From: Alphaproteobacteria bacterium | GTDB lineage: Bacteria; Pseudomonadota; Alphaproteobacteria; UBA8366 | Assembly (NCBI GenBank): GCA_009377445.1 | Contig: WHUA01000016.1 | Location: 1 to 64,000, forward strand | Reading direction: 5' to 3' | DNA length: 64,000 nucleotides | Shown: piece by piece, positions 25,672 to 38,177 of the stretch | How the letters are laid out: each line of letters starts with the position of its first letter | How positions within the stretch are numbered: the first letter of the stretch is position 1 | Notes under the pieces: generated by a model | Database searches by the model: none | What the model was told of the DNA's origin: nothing | Seen by the model: the letters and a program-made list of their open reading frames with translations, nothing else | Program-made: the position numbers and the translations under genes

Positions 25672-25748
25672 TGGTGGGCCCGGCAGGACTCGAACCTGCG
25701 ACATGACCGTTATGAGCGGTCCGTTCTGACCAACTGAACTACGGGCCC
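25672..25748 (-). tRNA. tRNA with CAU anticodon, likely tRNA-Ile2 (or Met)
   Basis: The reverse strand folds as a complete cloverleaf: a GGGCCCG acceptor pairing with CGGGCCC, a T-arm with GGTTCGAGTCC, an anticodon stem GACCG/CGGTC enclosing CTCATAA, discriminator A and an encoded CCA. The anticodon is CAT (25712-25714 on the plus strand). CAU tRNAs are either Met or lysidine-modified Ile2. The acceptor GGGCCC and D/T arms resemble Ile2 species I recall from other bacteria. The isotype is unresolved without a model. Confidence 0.93.
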
Positions 25749-25935
25749 GACATTGGCAGCGCTAAGGTGTACAGGGCAGCGTATATCGGGGTGCAGACGG
25801 ATGCGCAAGGCGGTTTGGGGCTTTCCCGTACGGAACCGTGCGGATGGACGGGGCGGTGCGCGTGGACTCGCCGATCAAGTCGGCGAGTGACGACTTTATC
25901 TTATGACGTAGGCTTGGCTGTCGAGGGACGGAAAC
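25749..25935. other. Intergenic spacer between tRNA and rpoD terminator
   Basis: No convincing gene. It contains a perfect 9-bp hairpin at 25866-25888 (ACTCGCCGA and TCGGCGAGT, five-base loop) without a T run. A plus-strand frame here of 71 codons has no homology-like features. Confidence 0.4.
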
Positions 25936-25966
25936 GAAAAACGGAGGGCGCTTTCGCGTCCCTCCG
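25936..25966 (-). terminator. Intrinsic terminator of rpoD
   Basis: Read on the minus strand, CGGAGGG then CGC, a GAAA tetraloop, GCG and CCCTCCG form a stem followed by a T run (TTTTTCG). It is positioned just past the rpoD stop codon. Confidence 0.85.
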
Positions 25967-25991
25967 CTGTTCGAAACCATGAGCCGAAGCC

Positions 25992-28061
<2,070 letters not shown>

Positions 28062-28144
28062 CCAATCGTCCCCGTTTTTCCTAACCCGCGTTCATGTGTA
28101 CCGCGGCGCCCGCACCCAAATGGGTCCATCCTCGCGGATCCGCT

Positions 28145-29962
28145 TCAATCTTCGAGCTCGGCGATCTCGCTTTCCGCCCGCTCGACCTCACTGCGATATC
28201 GGAGAAACCGCGCCTCGCCGTCAGCCGTCCCTTCCGCGTCGGCCTGGCGCCCTTCCTCCAGCAGCTCCCGGCTTCGCCCCTTGCGCTGCATCGATGCAAG
28301 CAAATCCCGTACGCCGGCCTGCGCCTCTTCCAGAGACGCTCCGGGACGAGCGAACCCCGCATGAAGCAGCACATTCCTGCCGAGCAATTCGGCGAGAAGG
28401 CCAACGCCCACCGTTTCAGAGAGGTGGCGCTTGAGGCATTCACTGTCAAGGTCTGCCGCGACCGCCAGGAAGACATGGATTTCCCGCCGTATCTTGTCAA
28501 GCTCCGGGTCCAGATCGACCCGGCCGACCGCCTCGTCGAACTGGTCGAGCAGGGCCGGATGATTGACCAGGGTGGCCAGCAGGGCCTGCCGGCGGCGGCG
28601 CTCGCCGACCGCGACGAGGCTGGCCAGGTTGTTTCGGGGAGCCGTTTCTACCCTTACCATCATACCGCGAGACTTCCCGGCCATGCCCGGCCCGCGGCGT
28701 GGGCGCAGCAGGCCGTTCAGGCGCTCGCGCAGCATTTCCTCGTAATACTGGCGGACCGTGCGGTCGGCGACCTGACCGATGCGTGCGCGGATCCGCATTT
28801 CCATCTCCGCCCGCCGCTCCGGCGTATCCACGGCGCGGCCCGCGGTTTCCATATCCCAGATCAGTTCCACCAGCGGCCGGGCGCCGTCGATGACGCGCCG
28901 CATGGCGGCAGCGCCGGCGCCGCGCACCAGGCTGTCGGGGTCCTCCCCTTTCGGCAGATAGGCAAACCGCAGCGAACGGCCCGGCTGCAACAGCGGCAAC
29001 GCCCGCTCGGCGGCGCGATGGGCCGCCCGCTGCCCCGCGCCGTCGCCGTCGAAGCACAGAACCGGCTCCGCCGTCAGCTTCCACAATTCCTTGATCTGGT
29101 CCTCGGTCAGCGCCGTGCCGAGGGGCGCCACCGCCGCCGCGAACCCGGCGCGCGACAGCGCGATCACGTCCATATAGCCTTCGGTCACCAGCAGCTCGCC
29201 CGTGTCGTGGGCGGCCTGGCGCGCGTTGGCGAGGTTGTAGAGCGTCCGCCCCTTGTCGAACAGCGGCGTGTCGGGGGAATTGATGTATTTCGCCGCGCCG
29301 TCGCCGAGGATGCGGCCGCCGAAGGCGATGACCCGGCCGCGCCGGTCGGTGATGGGAAAGATCACGCGCTGGCGGAAGAAGGGATAGGGCGCGCGGCCGT
29401 CGTCCGGCCGCCGCAGCAGCCCGGCCTCCAGCAGCAATGCCTCGTCGAGGCCCTGCTTCTTCAGCGCGTCTGCCATGATGCGGCCATCGGGCGCGTAGCC
29501 GAGACGGAAATGCTCGATCGCCGCGTCGTCGAGGCCGCGGCCCTGCAAATACGTCAGCCCCTCGGCGCCGCGCGCCGTGCGCAACTGTCCCTCGAACCAG
29601 GCGCAGGCGGCTTCCGTCACGTCGTGCAGCGACGCCCGCCGCGCCTCGCGAACGCGGTCCTGCGGCGTCTGCTCGGGCACGGCGACCCCCGCCTCCGCCG
29701 CAAGCATCTGCACCGCTTCGGGGAAGCTCAGGCCCTCGGTCTCCATGACGAAGGAGAAGACGTCGCCATGCTTGCCGCTGCTGAAGCAGTGGTAGAAGCC
29801 CTTCTCGTCGTTGACGGTGAAGGACGGCGTCCGTTCCTGGTTGAAGGGGCTCAGGCCGACGAATTCCCGGCCGCGGCGAATCAGCTTCACCCGTTTGCCG
29901 CAAATGTCCGAAACGGACACGCGGCCGCGAATCTCGTCTAGGAAGCTGGGCGGAAATGACAT
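28145..29962 (-). CDS. dnaG: DNA primase DnaG
   Basis: DnaG synthesises the RNA primers used by the replisome. The 605-residue chain has an N-terminal zinc-ribbon-like domain (1-95), a RNA polymerase/TOPRIM core with VTEGYMDVIAL (Glu) and FDGDGAGQ, and a C-terminal helicase-binding domain. At the zinc sites, three of four ligands are missing: the positions read S38, N41, C59, S62 in place of Cys, His, Cys, Cys. MSFPPSFLDEIRGRV is the family-like start; the frame opens at 30022. Confidence 0.96.
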   Translation of the reverse strand: MSFPPSFLDEIRGRVSVSDICGKRVKLIRRGREFVGLSPFNQERTPSFTVNDEKGFYHCFSSGKHGDVFSFVMETEGLSFPEAVQMLAAEAGVAVPEQTPQDRVREARRASLHDVTEAACAWFEGQLRTARGAEGLTYLQGRGLDDAAIEHFRLGYAPDGRIMADALKKQGLDEALLLEAGLLRRPDDGRAPYPFFRQRVIFPITDRRGRVIAFGGRILGDGAAKYINSPDTPLFDKGRTLYNLANARQAAHDTGELLVTEGYMDVIALSRAGFAAAVAPLGTALTEDQIKELWKLTAEPVLCFDGDGAGQRAAHRAAERALPLLQPGRSLRFAYLPKGEDPDSLVRGAGAAAMRRVIDGARPLVELIWDMETAGRAVDTPERRAEMEMRIRARIGQVADRTVRQYYEEMLRERLNGLLRPRRGPGMAGKSRGMMVRVETAPRNNLASLVAVGERRRRQALLATLVNHPALLDQFDEAVGRVDLDPELDKIRREIHVFLAVAADLDSECLKRHLSETVGVGLLAELLGRNVLLHAGFARPGASLEEAQAGVRDLLASMQRKGRSRELLEEGRQADAEGTADGEARFLRYRSEVERAESEIAELED

Positions 29963-30129
29963 GGGCGATGTCCGGGCAGCATCATCATCGAGTATATCTA
30001 TTGAAATCCTAAGAAAGTACAAACCCGGCTTCGCGCGCCTGTCGCGGAATCCAAGGATTCCAGCGGCATGCCATCGGGAGCCTCCGCGCGAATCGGCGGT
30101 CTTCCGCCGCGGCGCGCGCCGAGTCGCGG

Positions 30130-30585
30130 CTAGGCCAGCTTCTGCTTGACCGCGGCGCTCGCCTTGGCGAAATCCATCCGGCCGGCAAAGCGCTCGCGCA
30201 GGGTAGCCATCACCTTGCCCATCTCCTTGAGGCTGTCGGCGCCCAGCTCGCCGATAACCTCCTCGACGGCCTGGGAAATCGCGGCATCGCCCATCTGCTC
30301 GGGCATGAAGCGGCGGATGACGTTGATCTCGTCCGCCTCCCGGTCCGCGAGATCCTGGCGGCCGCCCTTCACATACATATCGATGCTTTCGCGGCGCTGC
30401 TTCACCATCGTCTGCAGCAGAACGAGGATCTCCTCGTCGCCGACCTCGTCGCCGCCGTCCTTGCCGCGGGAAGCGATATCGCGGTCCTTGAGCGCGGCGC
30501 GTATGAGTCGGATCGTCGCCGTGGCGCAGACGTCTTTCGCCAAGGTGGCTTCCCGCAACGACTTGTTCAAACGCTCGCGCAGCAT
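30130..30585 (-). CDS. yqeY: GatB/YqeY domain protein
   Basis: The 151-residue, mostly helical protein matches the YqeY family, which resembles the tail of the GatB amidotransferase subunit (EADEINVIRRFMPEQM is diagnostic). It may bind tRNA; its function is not settled. MLRERLNKSLREATLAKD is the conserved N-terminus at 30585. It precedes dnaG with a 167-base gap and diverges from carA. Confidence 0.9.
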   Translation of the reverse strand: MLRERLNKSLREATLAKDVCATATIRLIRAALKDRDIASRGKDGGDEVGDEEILVLLQTMVKQRRESIDMYVKGGRQDLADREADEINVIRRFMPEQMGDAAISQAVEEVIGELGADSLKEMGKVMATLRERFAGRMDFAKASAAVKQKLA

Positions 30586-30705
30586 TATTTCAGTAAACCA
30601 ACAATTTACGATGGATAAAAACGGTACACGAATCCCCTTCTCTTGCGCAACAGGAAAGAAACGCATAACCGATTGATTTTCCGCAATTTATTTCTTAATA
30701 ATTCC

Positions 30706-30734
30706 TTGACGGCGGCACGGCTTTTGCTTAGAAC
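30706..30734 (+). promoter_or_regulatory. Candidate sigma-70 promoter of carA
   Basis: TTGACG at 30706-30711 and TAGAAC at 30729-30734 are 17 bases apart, in an AT-richer stretch 58 bases before the carA ATG. The match to the -35 box is good and to the -10 moderate. Confidence 0.5.
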
Positions 30735-30791
30735 CACCGCAATTTGCGCCCGGCGAGGCTCAAACACCGACACGTTCACAGCCGAGGATTG

Positions 30792-31964
30792 ATGGCGGAG
30801 AGACGCTCTCCAGACCGCACGCCGCCGCCCGGGACCACGGCCGCCCTGGCATTGGCCGACGGTACGGTCTTCTGGGGCCAGGGAATCGGCGCTTCGGGAC
30901 GGGCGGTGGGCGAAGTGTGTTTCAACACTTCGATGACCGGCTATCAGGAGATCATGACCGATCCGTCCTACGCCGGTCAGATCATCACCTTCACCTTTCC
31001 CCATATCGGCAATACCGGTACCAACCCCGAGGATATCGAGACGCTGACGCCGGCGGCGCGCGGCTGCGTGCTGCGCGCGGATATAACCGAGCCGTCGAAC
31101 TGGCGCGCGGCGCAGCATTTCGACGGCTGGCTCAAGTCGCATGGCCTGGTCGGCATCGGCGGCATCGATACCCGCGCGCTGACGCGACGCATCCGCGATC
31201 TCGGCGCGCCGCAGGGCACGATCGCGCACGCGCCGGACGGCCGCTTCGACACGGCAGCGCTGGTCAAGTCCGCGGCGAAATGGCCCGGCCTCGAGGGCAT
31301 GGACCTGGCCAAAGAAGTGAGCTGCAGGCAAATCTACAAGTGGGACGAGACGCGCTGGGCGCTCGGCCGCGGCTACGGCCGCCAGGCCGCGCCGAAACGC
31401 CACGTCGTCGCCATCGACTATGGCGCGAAGCGCAACATCCTGCGCTGCCTCGCCGACCTGGATTGCGCCGTGACCGTGCTGCCGGCGACGGCGACCGCGG
31501 AAGAGGTGCTGCGCCACAAGCCCGACGGCGTCTTTCTGTCGAACGGTCCCGGCGACCCCGTCGCGACCGGGGAATACGCCGTGCCCATGATCCGGAAGGT
31601 GATCGACAGCGGCGTTCCGCTGTTCGGCATCTGCCTCGGCCACCAGATGCTGGCGCTGGCGCTCGGCGCGAAGACGGAGAAGATGCACCACGGCCATCGT
31701 GGCGCGAACCACCCGGTCAAGGATCTGCTCACGGGCAAGGTCGAGATCACGAGCCAGAACCACGGCTTCGTCGTGCGCGAGGACTCGCTGCCCGCGGGCG
31801 TCACGGTGACCCACAGGTCGCTGTTCGACGGCTCGGTCGAAGGCATCGCCGCCGAAGGCAAGCCGGTGTTCGGCGTGCAGTACCATCCCGAGGCCTCGCC
31901 CGGCCCGAAGGACAGTCACTACCTGTTCGACCGCTTCATCGGCATGATCGACGAAAATTCATGA
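30792..31964 (+). CDS. carA: Carbamoyl-phosphate synthase small subunit
   Basis: The 390-residue glutaminase subunit supplies ammonia to CarB for arginine and pyrimidine synthesis. The N-terminal CPSase domain (DGTVFWGQGIGASG, then FNTSMTGYQEIMTDPSYAGQ) is followed by a class I amidotransferase with nucleophile Cys in FGICLGHQM, and His-Pro-Glu near QYHPEASPGP. ATG at 30792 follows GAGGATTGATGG; the frame opens at 30744. A palindromic repeat separates it from carB. Confidence 0.97.
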   Translation: MAERRSPDRTPPPGTTAALALADGTVFWGQGIGASGRAVGEVCFNTSMTGYQEIMTDPSYAGQIITFTFPHIGNTGTNPEDIETLTPAARGCVLRADITEPSNWRAAQHFDGWLKSHGLVGIGGIDTRALTRRIRDLGAPQGTIAHAPDGRFDTAALVKSAAKWPGLEGMDLAKEVSCRQIYKWDETRWALGRGYGRQAAPKRHVVAIDYGAKRNILRCLADLDCAVTVLPATATAEEVLRHKPDGVFLSNGPGDPVATGEYAVPMIRKVIDSGVPLFGICLGHQMLALALGAKTEKMHHGHRGANHPVKDLLTGKVEITSQNHGFVVREDSLPAGVTVTHRSLFDGSVEGIAAEGKPVFGVQYHPEASPGPKDSHYLFDRFIGMIDENS

Positions 31965-31981
31965 TTGGCCAGCACGAGACT

Positions 31982-32034
31982 CACCCCCCCACCCTAACCC
32001 TCCCCCCTTGCGGGGGAGGGTCGGGGTGGGGGGC
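31982..32034. repeat. Palindromic intergenic repeat element
   Basis: C-rich arm CACCCCCCCACCCTAACCCT (quoted 20 bases) plus CCCCC, a TTGC loop, and a G-rich arm GGGGGAGGGT-CGGGGTGGGGG form a long imperfect hairpin between carA and carB. Elements of this kind are dispersed in many alphaproteobacterial genomes. With no T run it is not a simple terminator; it could affect carA-carB mRNA stability. Confidence 0.85.
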
Positions 32035-32072
32035 GTGCATCGACGTCCCAGTTTGCGGGCGTAGCCTGACCC

Positions 32073-35321
<3,249 letters not shown>

Positions 35322-35410
35322 CGAGTACCTTCCGTCACTTTTGGACTGGCAAGTGGGGGTCCTAGGAGGACAGGGCCCACGGTTCGTATTTCCTGATTTA
35401 GGTGGCTGAC

Positions 35411-35884
35411 ATGGAAAAGATTCCGATCACGGCCGCGGGCGCTTCCCGGCTGAAGGATGAATTGAAGACCCTGAAGACGGTCGAACGTCCGGCCGTAATC
35501 AAGGCGATTGCGGATGCGCGCGAGCACGGCGACCTTTCGGAGAACGCCGAGTATCATGCTGCGCGCGAGCACCAGAGCTTCATCGAAGGCCGCATCGCGG
35601 AGCTCGAAGATCACGCCAGCCGGATCGACATCATCGATGTCAAATCCTTGAAAGGGAAGGAAATCATGTTCGGCGCGACGGTGACGGTCGCGGACGAGGA
35701 AACCGACGTCGAGAAGACCTATCAGATTGTCGGCGAGTACGAGGCGGACCCGTCCGATGGACGGATTTCGATCTCCTCGCCGATCGCGCGTGCGCTGATC
35801 GGCCGCAAAGTCGGCGACAGCGTCGAGGTCACGACACCTGGCGGGCAAAAGGACTACGAGATCGTCAAGGTCCGATATAAATAG
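35411..35884 (+). CDS. greA: Transcription elongation factor GreA
   Basis: The 157-residue factor rescues backtracked RNA polymerase by stimulating transcript cleavage. It has an N-terminal coiled coil (DARE-HGDLSENAEYHAARE, acidic tip) and a C-terminal FKBP-like domain (ISISSPIARALIGRKVGDSVEV). An in-frame GTG at 35402 would add MAD, but the ATG at 35411 matches the usual start MEKIPITAAGA. It lies 89 bases after carB. Confidence 0.97.
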   Translation: MEKIPITAAGASRLKDELKTLKTVERPAVIKAIADAREHGDLSENAEYHAAREHQSFIEGRIAELEDHASRIDIIDVKSLKGKEIMFGATVTVADEETDVEKTYQIVGEYEADPSDGRISISSPIARALIGRKVGDSVEVTTPGGQKDYEIVKVRYK

Positions 35885-35901
35885 CGCGCGGCGCAGCGCG
35901 C

Positions 35902-36399
35902 TCAGCCGATTTCGTGCTCGAGCGCCTCTTCGTCGATCGGAACCCCGACATCATGCTTCGACGCCCTGATCGCCAGCGCCGATTTCACATGGCTTACATT
36001 GGGCGCCGCGGTCAGCTTGGACGTGAGGAACTTGTTGTAGCTGTCCCAGTCGGTCGCCACGATCCGAAGCAGAAAGTCCGTTTCGCCGGCGAGCATGTAG
36101 CATTCGCGGACCTGGGGCCAGTTCGCCACCAGCTTCTCGAAGGCGACGAGGTCGGATTCCGCCTGACTCGTGAGGCCGACCTGGGCAAAGACGGTAACGC
36201 CGAACCCGAGCGCTTCCTCGTTGAGGTCGGCGTGGTAGCCGCGGATGAATCCGGCGTCTTCCAGCGCGCGAACGCGCCGAAGACAGGGAGGCGCAGATAT
36301 GCCCGCATTCTTTGCTAAATCGACATTCGTGATACGGCCGTCGGCCTGCAGGTCACGCAGGATACGCAGGTCGATCCTGTCGAGCTTCACTCGGCGCAT
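35902..36399 (-). CDS. Lrp/AsnC family transcriptional regulator
   Basis: The 165-residue regulator has an N-terminal winged helix-turn-helix (LDRIDLRILRDLQADGRITNVDLAKNAG, shown in part) and a C-terminal RAM ligand domain (ECYMLAGETDFLLRIV). Members sense amino acids or related metabolites. The effector here is unknown. MRRVKLDRIDL at 36399 is the likely start. It diverges from the ELM1 operon, with an inverted repeat in the spacer. Confidence 0.9.
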   Translation of the reverse strand: MRRVKLDRIDLRILRDLQADGRITNVDLAKNAGISAPPCLRRVRALEDAGFIRGYHADLNEEALGFGVTVFAQVGLTSQAESDLVAFEKLVANWPQVRECYMLAGETDFLLRIVATDWDSYNKFLTSKLTAAPNVSHVKSALAIRASKHDVGVPIDEEALEHEIG

Positions 36400-36430
36400 T
36401 GGTGATGAGTCCCCTGGGAGCATTTTGAGC

Positions 36431-36467
36431 AATAATATTACAACACTTATGCTCGCGAAATATTATT
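36431..36467. promoter_or_regulatory. Perfect 9-bp inverted repeat upstream of the Lrp-type gene
   Basis: AATAATATT at 36431-36439 and AATATTATT at 36459-36467 are exact reverse complements, 19 bp apart, in an AT-rich spacer between divergent genes. The size and position fit an operator for the adjacent Lrp/AsnC regulator, acting on itself and perhaps on the ELM1 operon. Confidence 0.5.
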
Positions 36468-36504
36468 TCAATTTACCGGGTATCCGGCCGGGGCGGGATC
36501 GCTG

Positions 36505-37470
36505 ATGGGCAGCAAGGCCACAACCTGGGTCGTGACCGATGGCAAGATCGGCATGGTAAGCCAGGCAATGGGCCTGGCCGAAGCGGTCGGCTTCGACGTC
36601 GTGGCGAAGACGATCCGGCCCGCGGCGCCATGGAAATGGCTCCCGGCCAGCCTCTGGCCCGCCGGCGCCTCGGGAATCGGCCGGGGCAGCGACCCCATGG
36701 ACGGGGAGCCGCCGGACCTGCTGATAAGCTGCGGCAGGCATGCGGTGGGACCGGCCCTCTGGCTGAAGCGGCGGCACCGGAGCCAGCCGTTCCTCGTGCA
36801 TGTTCAGCATCCACGGGTGAGCCCGGCGCGGTTCGACCTCGTCGTCGCCCCGGCGCATGATGGTCTCTCCGGTCCCAACGTCCTGCAGATAACCGGCTCG
36901 CTGCATGGCGTGACCGACGCGAAGCTCGAAGCCGCTGCGAGGCGCTTCGCGCCTGCCTACCGGCAGGCCAGGCGCCCGCTGATCGCCGTCCTGATCGGCG
37001 GCAGCAACAGCGTCTACACCCTGACCGACGCAACGGTGGAACGGCTGATCGAAGACCTCAAGCGGATGGCCGATGCGCACGGCGCCGGCCTTCTGGTGAC
37101 CCTGTCCCGCCGCACGGGCCCCGGCGCCGAGAAGCGCCTGCGCGAGGCGCTGGCCGGCGTGGCCGCCGAAATCTGGAGCGGCGAGGGCGAGAATCCGTAT
37201 CTCGGCTATCTGGCGCTCGCCGACGCCGTCGTCGTCACCTGCGATTCCGTCAACATGATCTCGGAGGCCTGCGCGACCGGGAAGCCGGTGCATATCGCCG
37301 ATCTGCCGGGCGGCGGCGACAGCAAATTCGCAGCGTTCCACGCCGCGCTGATATCCGCCGGAATCGCCCGCCCGTTCGCGGGACGGCTCGAAAGCTGGTC
37401 CTACCGGCCGCTCGACGACACGGCGCGCGTGGCGAAGGAAGTGCGCCGCCGCATGGGTATCGGCGCATGA
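36505..37470 (+). CDS. ELM1/GtrOC1 family protein
   Basis: The 321-residue protein resembles the mitochondrial fission ELM1 family, common in Alphaproteobacteria and plants. Recognisable stretches are TDGKIGMVSQAMGLAEAVG, FLVHVQHPRVSP, and VTCDSVNMISEACATGKPV. The fold is GT-B-like, so a nucleotide-sugar-related role is possible; no biochemical function is established. It leads the operon, with a gap of 92 bases to the next gene. Confidence 0.82.
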   Translation: MGSKATTWVVTDGKIGMVSQAMGLAEAVGFDVVAKTIRPAAPWKWLPASLWPAGASGIGRGSDPMDGEPPDLLISCGRHAVGPALWLKRRHRSQPFLVHVQHPRVSPARFDLVVAPAHDGLSGPNVLQITGSLHGVTDAKLEAAARRFAPAYRQARRPLIAVLIGGSNSVYTLTDATVERLIEDLKRMADAHGAGLLVTLSRRTGPGAEKRLREALAGVAAEIWSGEGENPYLGYLALADAVVVTCDSVNMISEACATGKPVHIADLPGGGDSKFAAFHAALISAGIARPFAGRLESWSYRPLDDTARVAKEVRRRMGIGA

Positions 37471-37562
37471 TGCCCGCCATGCCCCGCGCTAATCCCGCAT
37501 TGCCGTGCCGGTTTCCTTTCCGTATATGATCGGTCCGGCAACGCAGGAAGAAACGGATTTCG

Positions 37563-38177
37563 ATGCTTGACCTGGACGCCCTCCGTGGCGCGGCGCTGCA
37601 GCGCGATCCATTCGACCACGTTATCGTCCCGCGCTTCATTGCCGCGGACGCCCTGACGTCGATCGAGCAAGACTTCCCGGCCATCGCCTCCCCGGGGAGC
37701 TACCCTCTCGAATCGCTCCGCTTCGGCCCGGCCTTCGAACGGCTGTCGCGGGAGCTTCAGAGCAAAGAGATGAGCGCGGTATTGGGCGAAAAGCTCGGGC
37801 TGACGCTGCTCGACCACCCGACGATGATAACCGTGCGCGGGCAGTGCCGGGCGACCGACGGCAAGATCCATACCGATTCCGCCGGCAAGGTCGCGACCGT
37901 GCTTCTCTACATAAACGATGGCTGGAATGCGGAAGGCGGCCGCCTGCGATTGCTGCGTTCGGCCGGCGACATCGAAAACTATGCCGTCGAAGTGCCGCCG
38001 GACGCGGGCACGCTCCTGGCGTTCCCGTGCAGCGAAAATGCCTGGCACGGTCATTTGCCATTCGAAGGCGCGCGGCGGTCGCTCCAGCTCAATTGGGCGC
38101 GGGATGCGGCCTACCTGCGGAAGGAGCAGGTCCGCCATCGCATCTCCGCCTTCTTCAAGCGAGCCGGCTTCGGATGA
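37563..38177 (+). CDS. 2-oxoglutarate/Fe(II) oxygenase
   Basis: The 204-residue protein is a double-stranded beta-helix oxygenase. KIHTDS gives the His-x-Asp iron ligands, HGHLPFEG the distal His, and RRSLQLNW carries the 2-oxoglutarate-binding Arg. The relation is to prolyl hydroxylase-like (SM-20/PKHD) proteins, so hydroxylation of a protein or small molecule is possible. Its 3' end overlaps the next gene by 4 bases (ATGA), implying translational coupling. Confidence 0.85.
   Translation: MLDLDALRGAALQRDPFDHVIVPRFIAADALTSIEQDFPAIASPGSYPLESLRFGPAFERLSRELQSKEMSAVLGEKLGLTLLDHPTMITVRGQCRATDGKIHTDSAGKVATVLLYINDGWNAEGGRLRLLRSAGDIENYAVEVPPDAGTLLAFPCSENAWHGHLPFEGARRSLQLNWARDAAYLRKEQVRHRISAFFKRAGFG

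Noticed and set aside
25866..25888. Second terminator between tRNA and rpoD
   Set aside because: The hairpin is perfect, but neither side is followed by a T run.
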